This document shows positions 36,433 through 49,000 of a DNA stretch of 64,000 bases, one piece after another. Each line of letters opens with the position of its first letter. Position 1 is the stretch's first letter. The notes under the pieces were generated by a model that was not told where the DNA came from, searched no databases, and saw only the letters and a list, made by a program, of their open reading frames with translations. The DNA comes from Certhia americana. Its lineage: Eukaryota > Chordata > Aves > Passeriformes > Certhiidae. The stretch covers positions 54,357,630-54,421,629 of the forward strand of contig CM031859.1 of NCBI GenBank assembly GCA_018697195.1. Reading direction: 5' to 3'. The position numbers and the translations under genes were made by a program.

Positions 36433-39128
36433 AATTAAATGATGTTTGAATATTGTGGAGCTGGTATAAGTGCCACTTACAGCAGGGAGGTAACTGTTCA
36501 GCAGTGCTGGCATGGTATCATACTATACATCATCAGAGAGGTGTGAGAAGGCACAGCTGAGTTTACTGTTTCACCTGATAAACTAAGCCCTGGAGCAAAG
36601 GATTCCCTCCCTGATTGACTCCTTACTCATTCCCTGATGGCTGCCAGCCTGGGAGATGTCTCATAATTAACCTGCAGTATCATGTTTGCAGCCGATGACC
36701 ATTTCACACAAGGTCATTTCCATGGAACATCCACAGCTCTGGTTGCTCCTGGGTACTTCCTCTGAATACTTTAATGCAGTCTTCCACCACAGTATTACAA
36801 CATAGTTGCATAAAACTCTCCAGCCAGCCTTCATTGTGGGCTGCCTCAGAGAGCCATCCAGTTTTCTTCTCTCCCCCCTACACTTTCCCATAGTCTACCT
36901 TGCACAGGATGTTATCTGATCGAAAGTTAATCCTGTAAAAATAGTCCAGATAACCAAGCATTTGCTTCAGTCTGAAGCAATTTGATTCAGATGAGTGATT
37001 TCCTTTTACAGAAACCTGCAACTATGGCTGAATAACAACATAATGAAATTGCATCTTCATTCAGTCTCACTGCTGTAATTACTGAACAAAAAACATGTGC
37101 AGTGTCCTAAAGTTCAGTTACCTTGTTTTTACTGCACTCATACTGACAGTCCAAAGCAGCCCATGATTCCATGTTGCAGAATGTCCAAGCACAGGAAACA
37201 CCCTCCCCACATCTCCTCTTTACTTCCTAAACAAGGGATTGCAAAATAAAGGCATAGGAGAATGAAATCATGTGGTAAGGAAGTGACAGTGTCAGAAACG
37301 GCCTCTGTGCCTTCTCTGTCTGATGTCATACAGAATCTGGCAATTCAGAACCTCATGAAGATCCAGATCCCTGACATCTCAGTCATACTAGTGGAGGAAG
37401 CCATGGAGCCAAGTTAGAGTTACATGGAGGAATGGAGACCAGGAAGAGGAGAAGGCAAGGAGAGGACAATCAGTTTTGTAAACTATATAGGAATAGGATA
37501 AAATTGCAGCACAACTGATGAACTTAAAAGTCAAATTAGGTAGGTGCCAAATCACCTTATGTGCATTCCATGTTAATGTGATCATAGCTACTTGCTTATA
37601 TTTGCACATTTTCCAAATATACATCTAAAGATGCAATTTTCGAAACATGTCCTAGTCTAAACAGGAAAAGCACAGGCTGACGAAGCAGTCAAAACTTTGA
37701 AATGATAAGGGTTCATCTCTTCATCAGCAAAAATAATTTTCTTAACATCCAGGAACGACTGCACTATTCTGAGGAATATGTGCTAGAAAAAGCTATACCC
37801 TGAAAGGAGCGAGCATGTCGAGACAGACAGTGGTAGCGTGTGCTTGCATTTTGTTTCAAATTTCAGTAGACCTTTAAGATTATGTTGAAAACCACATAAG
37901 CTTAGTCAAAATTCAAGAAAAATCAGGTTTTAAAAGATTTTCTTCATAACTTGCCGATGTGATCAGCTATTCAGAAAAAAATAAATTAGCATCTGTTGTG
38001 ACCAGAAAGAACTGTCAGAGTGAAGACATCACAGCATTCTACCCCACTTTGGCTGCGTAATTGCAATGACTCAGAGCCTGAAGCCCATAAAGAACAAAAC
38101 CAGCCTTAAGGCACTCTGTAAAAATGCTGGAGATACCGTGCAGAGATACTGAGCTATGGTAAATCGAGAATCCTGGTTTCCAAAACCTTGCCTTGTTTGT
38201 CTGTGTTCACCCGAAGGCGGTGGATCGACGCGGATCCGTGTCTGTAGGCAGCCACAGGGTGGCAGCGCTGCCCCACGCCGGAACAGGAGAGCGAAACCAT
38301 GTACTCCCGGCTGATTTGAAGTGAGAACTTGAAATACTTATTTTTGACAAGCGAACCTAGTAATGCATTTCAAGGATTAAACTGAATCTAGCAGAAGAAA
38401 ACACGCCAACTCTGAATTCAAAATTTAAATTTGATACTGCTCCTTCTATCCTAATTAAAGCTATTTTGCTATCACATCACATAAGCACATAAGTACATTA
38501 TTACAGAACCTCAGTTTCAGAAAATTGCCAATTCAGTGAATACTCTGCAGTACACCTAAATAAATATACGTTTATATAATTTTCATATAAAGACAAATAT
38601 TCTTTATAAATCAGAAGTCAACTCGACATCTGTTTCATTCGTCAGTCTGGGTGGTGAGTCCTTCATGTGCCACATTGCAGGCATTTTCCTGGGTTCCCAT
38701 GTGAAGCACAGCTTTCGCAAGAGAAAAAAATAAGTGGAGCTGAAAGGTAGTTCATGGCAGGCTCTACTCCCTACAGACAGCACAGGTGGGACAGTGCCAG
38801 ATTTAGAGGACCGTCCTGGACAGAGAGAACCATCTAGGTTCCAGGCACCCCCACTGTGTCCACATGTCCCTTTCTGTCTGCTCTCTAAGCGAGCACCATG
38901 TGCTCACTTTGCAAGGAAGAAACAATCTGTGCATTGAAAGAGTACAAAGCAGTAGTCTTACTTTAATCGTTCTAACGTTAGAATCACAAAAAGAAGTACT
39001 GAAAGCCTCACAGAACTCTCGGGACTTGGGCATATTTGAGACTTCTCAGTCACCTGTTTATATCTTTATTTCGCTTGAGGTGAGCAAGCTCCCACAAGTT
39101 ACTGCTGTGGACAATCCCTTCAATAACA

Positions 39129-39144
39129 AATAAAGAAATTTCAA

Positions 39145-39178
<34 letters not shown>
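39129..39178 (+). repeat. AATAAA followed by A29 tract
   Basis: AATAAA at 39129-39134 is followed 15 bases later by 29 consecutive A residues (39150-39178). The spacing resembles a polyadenylated mRNA copied into DNA or, equally, a simple A-run. The 400 bases upstream match no gene I know. The frame at 38864-39133 is not recognised. Confidence 0.6.
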
Positions 39179-39182
<4 letters not shown>

Positions 39183-39575
39183 AACGAAACTAAAATTAAG
39201 ATAATTTTTACGACAAGAGGCAGTGACCAGAGTCCTACTGCAGTGCAATATGCATGATGCATGGAGCAGCAATACTGGCAGTGTGCTGTTGCGGCAAGCC
39301 CTAATGCTTGCTGGCTCCTGCCAGACCAACGCTGACAACTGGGTTCAGAGTGCGTGTGGAGGGGCCAGGCCAGAGAACAAGGGGCTGCAGCAAGCTGAAG
39401 GGGTGCCAGGGCCAGCTAAAGGGGTGTCAGTGGCCCACAGAAACGCCTGGTGCGTGCCACCAGTGTTCCCAATGTCTGAGATGAAAACTGCATCAGCTCT
39501 CCAGCGGCTTCGCCGGCAAAGGCGCTGCCTTGGACGGGGTCGAGCTGAAGCCTGTTACCAGTTTTACAAGCTTTA

Positions 39576-39835
39576 GGACACGAGACCATGGTAGAAACTG
39601 ATGCACAGAAGTTCCAGCTGAACACGAGGAAGAACTTCTTTACAGTGCGGGTGACCATGCACTGGAACAGATTGCCCAGAGGGATTGTGGAGTCTCCCTC
39701 GCTGGAGATACTCCAGAACCGTCTGCACACAATTCTGTGCCATGTGCTGTGGGACGATCCCGCCTGAGCAGGGAGGTCGGACCCGATGACCCACTGCAGT
39801 CCCTTCCGACGTGTCCCGCTCTGTGATCCCGTGCG
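39576..39835 (+). mobile_element. CR1 LINE 3' fragment abutting the TBPL1 CpG island
   Basis: Reads in plus orientation through CR1 3' landmarks: GGACACGAG, 'gaggaagaacttctttacag', 'gtgaccatgcactggaacag', 'attgtggagtctccctcgct', 'ggaggtcggacccgatgacc', and a terminal CTCTGTGATCCCGTG in place of the usual ATTCTGTG repeats. It is a 5'-truncated, non-coding copy. Its end is directly followed by the CpG-rich promoter block of TBPL1. Confidence 0.9.
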
Positions 39836-40580
39836 GAGCGGGGCCCGTCCCGGTGTCCCTGGGCTCCGGGGGCGGCGGACGACAGCGGAAGCGCTGCAAG
39901 CGCGGCCCCCTCCTTCCCCTCCTCCCTCCCTCCCTCCCGCCGCCGTGACTTCCGGCGGCCGCTCCAGCCGCGCCGCGTCTATGCCCGCGGCGCTGGGGGA
40001 TGTTTATTGTCGCGGGGAGTCGGCCCAACACCCGGAACGCCGCCGGGCAACCGGCACTCACCGACCGGCACCGCGCTGCGCCCTGCCCTGCCCTGCCCTG
40101 CCCCGACCGCCGCCCGCACGGTAACGGCCGCCGCCCGCCGACGGGCCGCGCTCCTCCTCCTCCTCCTCCTCGCCGCGTCTCGGGTCCGCGGGCCCGGCCC
40201 GGCAGGAGCCTCCGCCGTTGAGCCCCCGCGTCCCGCCCCTCTCCGCCGCCGCCGCTGCCCGGCCGAGGTGAGGGAGGCGGTGCGGGGCCTCCCCCGCCTG
40301 GCCGCGGCCCTGCCGGTGCCTGCCGCCGCGGTGCCGATGGCGCCCGGGGCGGCCGGGGGAGGAAGGGGCAGGGCATCCTGCGGCGGAACGGCCCGTTCAT
40401 CGGCGAGCCCGGCCGGCCCGCACCCGGCCCCCAGGGCTTGGTGGCGGCCCCGTGCCCTGCGGCGGCCCATGCCCGCACAAGCCGGCGCTGCCGACCGGCG
40501 GAGCTCGGCGTGGCCAGGCCGCCTTGCTGCCTGCGCTTTGTTCGTGCCCCGCTGGCCGCAGAAGTTTCGGGCTGGGGTTG
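39836..40580 (+). promoter_or_regulatory. TBPL1: TBPL1 CpG-island promoter
   Basis: An abrupt switch to very high GC and CpG content follows the CR1. ETS-type sites are present (GCGGAAGC near 39886, ACTTCCGG 39948-39955), along with a pyrimidine tract (about 39909-39939) and many GC boxes. No TATA box is seen. It is a housekeeping-style promoter, matching the broad expression of TBPL1. Long frames on both strands here, including a 399-codon one at 39573-40772, are CpG shadows. Confidence 0.8.
40090..40267 (+). other. TBPL1: TBPL1 non-coding exon 1 (inferred)
   Basis: A strong donor GAG|GTGAGG at 40268 lies inside the CpG island. The first coding exon downstream has its own acceptor 52 bases before the start codon, so a 5' leader exon must exist. 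The exon's 5' limit is a guess. Mammalian TBPL1 also has a leader exon separate from the start codon. Confidence 0.45.
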
Positions 40581-43500
40581 AGGGGGGCAGAAGAAATAGT
40601 TGTTGAGCGGAGCCTTGTGACGCTGGTGCATATAGGGCTTTGAGTGAGATTCCCAGCAGCGGGAATAGGAAGGGTACTCGTGCTTCCTCAGCTGGGACGT
40701 GCAAATGGGTAAAAATGTTTGACTGAGAGAGGGTGAGAGCTTTGCCCATTGCCTTAAAATATTTTGTTTCACCTGAATATTTTTATTTTTCTTAACGATT
40801 TTTCTTCATTTTGGAATGGCCACCGAACTTGTTCAGACTTTTGTTATGCTTGCGATGATTTCCCACATGTTACAAAAACTAAAAGGATTCTTCTTAATGC
40901 TTGGCATTCAAGTATTCCTGTATTCTAAAGGAAACACGGCACAAACTTGAGTTCAATTTCATCTTGCTTTGAATATGAATGGACCTTTAGATGAGAGAAA
41001 GATTTGAGGAAAATGGCGTGTTATGAATTATTTAAAATAGGCTTTCTTGACTTGCTCTGTACACTGTTTGGTTTTATTCTTGCTAATAGATTTGTGTTGG
41101 ACAACCCCTCAGAGATGCAGTAGGCTTATTCAAGAGCAGGATTGAAGTTGTACTTGTTTATGATATAGCTGATATTATCACTCAGTGCATGGATGTAATT
41201 GAACAAATCCCTGCTTTGATACTGGCTTTGCACGTATTTGAAAATTTTCTCCCCCAAAATATAAATTGTCATGACTGCAAATCCTGAAAGGTGAGAATAG
41301 TCGCTTCAAGATGGCCTTCTGTTTTAGGCACAGTTTGGCTTGCCATTGGAACATAAAGTAAAAGCATGTCCCACCAGCTCAGTGCTGGAACTAAGAAAGT
41401 TGTTTGGAGCAGAGGATGTTCTGCACAGGCAGTCATAGCTATGTTGCTCTTGGTTTCAGGGAGTCATTCACCAGCCACTGTGACCATATTGTGTCTAATG
41501 ATTGTAGCAGATTTCAGAGGTCTGTCAGCTCCAGCATTTCATATGGACCTGTTTCCTGAGGGGCTGAACACAAATCTATAAAAGTACATCTTCAATGGAA
41601 GGATGTAATCATCTCTCCACATTCCTGACAGGCTTTATTTATTCTTCATTCTCATATGGAAGCGTCCTGTAGAGGTTCATGTTAACTTCTTCAAAGATGC
41701 CATTCAGGCATTAGTTTGACAAATGTCTACTGGCACAGTAGTGATCAATATCCCTTCAGCTGGGCTGTTGGAATTGTTAGTGGAGTTGGTCAGTTTGTGA
41801 ACTGCTTTGGAGAAAGGTTAAAAATAACCGGTTAAAGTTGCTTATACTAAGACTGCTGGTGAAAAAGGTGTTTATTAAACTGTTCTGACATTAACATAAC
41901 CATTGTTAGATATCCCCCATCTACCTTTATAGCTTAGAGTTTCTTGGATCAAAGGTAGTCAAGAGCTTAAAATAATACTTTGTTTATATACCCCATCCCA
42001 AGTGCCTTTCCTTTTCCTTTGATGATGGTGCTGTGGTTGGTTTGGAACTTTCTGAAGACAGAGTACTGGCTTTTTTAAGATTGTGAGATTTCCGTGCAGG
42101 GTGTTTTGTCTTCACGTGTGTTTATAAGAGTATCTAAAATAGTATGTCTATGATTCTAACAGTGGATGTAGAGGTAATGCTTTAAGAACTTGAGTGTTCA
42201 TTCCTCCCTCCAAAGTATTTCTTATTCTGTGGAGTTTCTCTAGTTTCAATGTAGGATACATTACAGTGTCAAATAACCTTGCATTAGCTTTTGTTGTTTT
42301 TTTTTTTTCTTAGTTTTGTGTTAATTGCCATGCTTAATCTATCCAGGATTTTTTTTCCTTCCTGTTTTGTTTGGGGTTTTTTTCTCTTAGGGTAATATTC
42401 CAGATGTATCCCTGAAATCTGTGCTGAAAAAAAAGAACAATCTTCTAAAATTTCCCTGATAAAATAATGCAAAGTTCTGCAGAAGTTTAAACTTTTTAAA
42501 ATTTTATTTAAACTTTTTTCCTCAGTCGGCATAGATTGTGTTACGCTGGTGCAAAACAACTTGAAATCAAAGTTAGCTCATTTCTTGTGTTGGAAAAAGT
42601 AAAATGAAGTACATAATTTAAAAGAAATGCTGTTCATGTAGACAAACTATTTTCAAATTTAACCTATTATTAAATTAGCATTAGCTGCCAAAACATCATT
42701 TTAGAAATGAGATTTAAACTACCAAAATTCTACAGTTCAGATGAGAGAACCTTCAAAGGGCAAAATTAATCAACCAAAACCTAAGCTGAGCTCAATAAAA
42801 TCAACTCAAGCATTTGCAAATCCAGAACTGGAAAGAACCAGATGTTTGGTTTCTACTCAGCCTCTCTGTTCTGCAAGCATAACTGCATAAATAGGAATAT
42901 AAATAGGCTTATATGTAAGGAGCACTGTTTTCCCCATTTTGCAGAAAAGATATGGAAATGCAGAAATTCAGGTTTTGGGAAATAACAGTCAGTGCTGCGG
43001 TAGTGTGTATGAATAGCAGAGAATACAAGAGACAGCTGGGAAAGAGGAGGATCAGAATGTTCCAGCTGGTCATGCTTGCTGGAGATATGCGTAAATAAGA
43101 GCAACATCTCTCTTTCTTGGACATTATTAGACCTTTTTTGTAAGCATGTTCTTCAGATTTATCTTTTTATGTAGGGCATGTATTTTTATTTTTTAAGAAA
43201 GTTTAAGTTGCTTTTCTTCTCATGGTTCCTCTGAATTTGAAGTTATTTAAGGCTTCCGAAAGAAAGGTAACAGGGCACCTTCTCTGTGGATTTTTTCCTT
43301 TGTTGTAAGTAAGGTGTGAGACATTAAAATGAATACTGAAATCAAAGATTGTGGTATGTTAAGGCTTGCTTACTGCTTGATCACAAGTATCCAAGCCTAG
43401 AAACATTTTGGTTTACCCAGTCTTTCCAAACCATGCCTTGGAAGAGTTTTAATATTGTATTTGTATGCTTAATAGGAATGTGTGTGTGTGTTCAAAATCA

Positions 43501-45815
43501 TGGACATAATATGTACAATTTCAAATTAAAGAGCCCCTCCCTTAGTATCTTAGTATCCCTTGAGCTTTCAGAACATGACTAATTAAAATGGGGGCACACC
43601 ACTGTAATCTGTGTAATTTTTCTCCTCCTTCTATCTATGCAAGTAGATTGTGCTTCTCACCAAGATACACTGTAATTGCTCGAAACATCCTTGCTGACAG
43701 CTCCACAGCCGCCTTTTTGCCTTAATAATAGATCTTTTCCTTTTAAATTGTAATTTTTCTCTCTTTTCAACTACTTTTTTCTTTGTTCTGAGTGAGCACT
43801 TGACTTTTCTTCCTGGATCTTTTTAAGATAAGCCATGTTTTATGGGAACATTATCATACAATGCTATGGTTTGCTTAGATGTTAGCAACCTTTCAATGCT
43901 GTTGTGCACGATGCTGATGTTCTTTCAGAATGTGGAGGCTGAGTGTGCCAGCAGCTGCTTGCTAATAATTGGGAAACACTGCTGATTGGAGGTATCTTGT
44001 TGATAATCTTTCCTGGGTTCCAGTAAATGAACTCAGCAAGTGCCAGGAGTTGGAGCTAGGGTGGAAAAAAAATGCCTCTCTGAAGATGCCACGGGTTCCA
44101 GCTCTGTGCTGGCCCTGCCTGCATGCCATTCAAAATCTGCACATGTGCTATCTTTGGATCTGGTGCCATAAATTACTTACCCAATCTGCAGTAGTCCATC
44201 AAAACCAGATGGGATAAGTAATTTCTAACTTTGAGGATTCATGTGATTTTTGGTTCAATAAAAAAGATTAAAAAAGGGATCTGGGAGTATTAATTAGTTA
44301 CTGTTTGTTCTCTTCTTTGCCTGCATTCCCTCCACCCCCACACATAACCTTTGGTTTTTCTGTTTTCCTCTCGCTGTTTCTTCATCTCTTTTCTGTATTA
44401 TCATCCATCTTGCCTTTTCTTATATTGGACAAGCCAACAATTACAGAATAATTCTTTCAGCAGGGAACAAGCTGCAGAGTGTAAGCAGTAACCACCACAG
44501 CTGCTGACCCAGTACATTGTGCACATCTGCTGTGTAGTTTGTTACTTCTGTGTTGTCAGTAAGTGGTAGTCAAAGATGCACCTTGAGTTCTTGATTACAG
44601 ATTATGGCATAGTCAAAAGAAAATACTGATAATAACATTAATGTTGTTTCTTGAAGATTTCTAATATAGAACATAAGGCCAAAGCATTTAAAGTGATAGA
44701 AATACTTCATAGTCAACAGAGTATTGTTACTGTTCTTGATGCAGTGTCCTGCTTCTTCCATGGCAATGGCCATATGGAGCATTTCATATGCGTGACAGTT
44801 TTTCTTTGGTTTTGTTCTTTGTTTTCCTTTTTGCAAGTCCCTTTCACTGTATACCAATGATCTTGCTCTTGTCCCCTCTCATTTCTTCATCTGAGATCTA
44901 TTTGAGATGCCTGCTGTCTTAGCTTTGCATGGTTACAGAAGAGATACTGGGCATTCCTGGGCTGGGATGAGTGGTAGCCCAGCTGCTGACGTTAAGATTC
45001 TCTTTCCCAGCTGAGTTGTGTGTGAGGAGTGTCACCTTTGGCGTGCATGGGCAGCCTGGAAGTTTCCTGGGTGCCTTAGGTTTGCAGTGCAAGCACTGGG
45101 TGGCCATCCTATGCCTTCACAGTTGCCCGTGCTTTTCCTCAGAAACATTCCATCTCACTCTGCCTGTACAATGCCTTCCTGTGGGCAGTGCAGGGGGTCA
45201 GCCCTGGCTGGTGCTGCCACCAGGACATTTTGTATAGTTTGCTTTAATCTGTTATTGGGAGAGATAGGCCAAGAGTGCTGGATGAAGATGGGAAAGCTGT
45301 GGTAGCAGGCGGTCTACAGACTGCAGTTTGTGTAACCAGTGTTAGTTCAAAGTTACTCATAGGCTCATCAATTCCAACACAAATGTCAAACTGTTCAGAA
45401 TTATCAACTTCAGCAGTCAGAGAAGTGTATTTTCTTGAGGTGTCTAATGACATCCTCAAACGAGCTGAGGAAAGATTGTCCACTGGAGCTATGGAAGAAG
45501 TTTCAGTAATCTTTACAGTGTCTTAATACACTTTGTAAGAACTGTAACATATTTAACTGTCAATTTGAAATACTCTTTTATATATATGTATGTATATGCA
45601 CTTCATTTCTGTTAAGTCTGACAACATGGCTTTGAACAAGTTACCTCCTATTTTCTAGCATAAAGGATGCAGGTCTGCCCCTCCTCTCACACTGTTAAAT
45701 GAGTCAGAGTGTAGTGACTTCTACTTCTTGTCTCTTTTAAGGGGCAAATGTATACAATGGGATTAATAGGCAATTTTCTATTGGTATGTTTAATTTTATC
45801 ATTTTTGCTTCTCAG
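40268..45815 (+). other. TBPL1: TBPL1 intron 1
   Basis: About 5.5 kb, falling from CpG-rich at the 5' end to AT-rich. It ends in a TTTTTGCTTCTCAG acceptor. I see no repeat family member or embedded gene in it; the frames at 44971-45526 are unsupported. Confidence 0.6.
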
Positions 45816-46002
45816 GATGTGATCTTCGTGGTGAGCTGGTGGGAAAATTGAGTTGTAAATCACCCCAATGGATGCGGACAGTGATGTTGCACTGGACATT
45901 TTAATCACAAATGTAGTGTGTGTTTTTAGAACAAGATGTCATTTAAACTTGAGGAAGATTGCATTAGAGGGAGCAAATGTGATATACAAGCGTGATGTTG
46001 GG
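45816..46002 (+). CDS. TBPL1: TBPL1 exon 2, first coding exon (residues 1-45; coding from 45868)
   Basis: The acceptor is at 45814-45815. A leader of 52 bases precedes the ATG at 45868-45870. Coding runs to Gly45 and a GTAAGA donor at 46003. The leader includes an ATGTGA start-stop element at 45817-45822. Confidence 0.93.
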
Positions 46003-49000
46003 GTAAGAGATTCGGCATACCTCAATTATCTGTTTTTAGAAATGTTCCTTAAGCTAAACATTCATCTGCCTTATACCTGTGCATGGTGGATAGAGAAAAG
46101 CAGAATTTTCTTTCTCTGTTTCTCTTGCTGTAGGTATTTAGTCACTAATACACTACTTGTACAGTAATAGGAGTGATGAAATGCTGTCTCAGGAGACAGC
46201 ACTCGGTGAGGTGAATATTGGGTACAAGGTATGTGATGAGGCCTCTTACACCTCAGGGTGTGTTTTGCCTCACAAAATTTGATGGCTGTGTCAAGAAAAT
46301 ATATCTTGATAAGGAGTCAGCAATGTTAAATCACTGTAATAAGAAAAAAGTCAGCATGGTGCTTGTTGTTTTCAGCTTTTTATTCAGTGAAAAATACCTT
46401 CATTTAATCTATTTTGTGTACACTGAATCATTGGCTATTTCATAGGAGCTAGGATTTTTTAATTACTGAAAGAAATGAAGGAGCAGTTCAAGCCTATCAA
46501 AACTAAAGGGAGTTTTAGTGATTTTTGGTGTAACTTTAGTTGATTTGGGTAACAGGGAATTTTTTTTTTTTTTTTTTTTATTTTAGGAGATTGAATTACT
46601 GCTAATTTCAATTTTTCTACTTTTCTTTTTTAGAAGGTTTTAATGAAGCTTAGGAAACCTAGGATTACGGCCACAATTTGGTCCTCAGGAAAAGTTATTT
46701 GCACAGGAGCCACAAGGTGAGTTCATGAAGATTCTTTCTCTAGCTCTAAATCCTTGTGTATTTTAAAATACAACATTGTAAATTACGAAGACGTGGTACT
46801 TGCTACTGCTTAGATTGGTTCACACTGGATCACATGTAGATCCTTGTCAAGCTACGTATCTGGGAGGAAGTTTCCTATGAGAAGTGTTTGCCTCAGATAG
46901 TGTTGAAATCTCAAACAACATCAGTTCAGCGTTCTTGGGAGAGCAGCTGGGAAAACTGCCTTATTAAGAAAATCCTAAAGAGATTTGAGAAGCCTTTAAG
47001 AATTCTTTGTGTTTAGCCAGAAGTTGCGACTTGGGAAGGGATGACCTTTCCTGAGGATATCTTATTTTTTCACAAAACCTCACCTGAATGTAATCAAGTT
47101 TTACAGTGTTGAGGGACTGGAAAGAAGCAAAAGCAGACTCTCATTTCTGATATATCTGGCACTTGCTAAACCCTTAAGAGCTGAATTGCTTTAACATATG
47201 TCTGCATTTTGAAGTAAGGATAAGGTAAGGTAAAATAGTAAATATGCATACTTTCTGTGTATGATCTCAAAATTAAAGGATTGTTCAGCATGTTAACTCC
47301 AGACTGCCCATGATCTTATTATCTGTTAAGGGTACGTAAAATCATGATTAAAACATGTCTCTCACTTCAGCTGGAGCCAAGTGCCAAGATATTTTTCAAA
47401 CAGGGCATGAAGGACTCCATTGGAATGTCTGTGTAGTTAAAATGTAATACCTATGGTAGGATGGAGTGAAGGCTGTCCATGAGATCATGGTTGATGTGCT
47501 ACATTATATAATGGTGTATTTTGTAGTCTGAGTAGCTATTGTGGTGGGGGTGTGTGCACAACTATGTACTTTATTTCTGTTAATGCTAGATCCTTTTCTT
47601 TCTCCTTTATAGTGAAGAAGAAGCTAAATTTGGTGCCAGACGACTAGCTCGTAGTCTACAGAAACTAGGTTTTCAGGTAATTCTGATGACTCAAGCAATG
47701 CTGGTAGTTCATTTTTTAGAAAGAAACAAAGAAGAGGGAGCATAATGATTTAGCAGTTAACGTGTTTTCACTCAGATGCTCCTTTTGTGTCAGAATACAT
47801 TTTCCAGATGTTGGTTGAAGAGAAGCTGCATTGTTTTGTGGATGTGAGTTTTATTTGGCAGCTCAGATCAGTGCTTCTTCACTGGATAATGAACAACAAA
47901 ATTTGTTTAATATATCAACCACCCACAGATGTGTCTTAGAATTTACAGTATCTCAAAAGACTTATTTGGAAAATGCTGAAACTTTATTGTAATCTGAACA
48001 ATTTTCACTCATTTTTGATGGAATAGCAGATACATTTCCATCATAATAAGGGCAAGTTTGAGCCTCTTAAAGAGGAAGGAAAAAAAAGGGCTCCTGCTCT
48101 CTGCAACAGCTGTTGCACAGCTGGAAATAAGCCAAATAAAATACTTAGGACAAGAAACACCCTCTTTTATCTGGGTTTGGGTTGACATTACCAGTCAGGA
48201 ATACCACTTGCATTTCATAGTAAGGGTTGAAAACCAGCAACATGAACCACTTAAAATGACACGATTTGATGCTCTAAAACTTCCTGGTAGTCTGTTTACA
48301 CACAAGTTCAGTTTAGGGACAGACAATTAAATAGACACAGTAGCTGTCATTTTCCGGGAGAGACTACTTTTGATTATAGTTCATAAAGGCAGTGGTGGCA
48401 GCCTGTGCTGGTAATGCTGCATCAGACCCCAGCAGAAGTGTGACACTCCTACTGTCACAAATGTTTACTTTGGATCCAGCCCTTTAAAGTTGGCATGGAA
48501 TGTTATGTCAGTGAGGTGCACAGTACTTCCAGGGTGGACACACCAAGCTTTGTCATAAAGAGAGCAGTTTATATTTTGAAGATGAAGTTGATTTAAGGCT
48601 AAATTGCTTCTTTCTTTCTATCTTTTCTTCTAAATATCTTTCTAATATCTTTCTAAGAAGTATAGATTGAAGAAAAATGGCCATTTTAAGTTTAGGCAAT
48701 CTCAGAAAATGAGCAAAAGTTTCCCCAGTGTCACTGCCAACACTGACCTCTCAGCAGTGCGGTTTCTTTGTATAGCAGGTGTCTGTTGGCTATTTTGTTG
48801 TCTTCTAAAGCATCTGTAGCAAAGAATAACTTTGAAAGTTATTCAAATAGTTTGAGTTGGGTTTCAGAAAGTTAGAGTAGAAAAACAGTTTGCTCTACTG
48901 GCCACTGGACATTTAAAGCAAAACAGTTCTCACCTTTTTTCTTATTCTTGGGTTTAATACAAATGATATACAGCAACAAGGCGTTAAACAAGTTTGCAAC

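Larger units (their letters stand above)
30571..39125. other. Intergenic DNA between TCF21 and TBPL1
   Basis: No exon is recognised on either strand. Notable content is a possible conserved element at 30560-30680, a 29-bp near-perfect palindrome (33350-33378), a T25 run (33636-33660), an AT-rich ATAT tract near 36290-36430 and a small CpG-rich patch near 38210-38300. A pair of overlapping frames at 34262-34955 has no family match and no splice context. Confidence 0.6.

Noticed and set aside
39573..40772. 399-codon minus-strand frame
   Set aside because: It covers the CR1 and the TBPL1 CpG island. The product is Arg/Pro/Gly/Ala-rich low complexity, as expected when CpG-dense DNA lacks stops. 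It matches no family.
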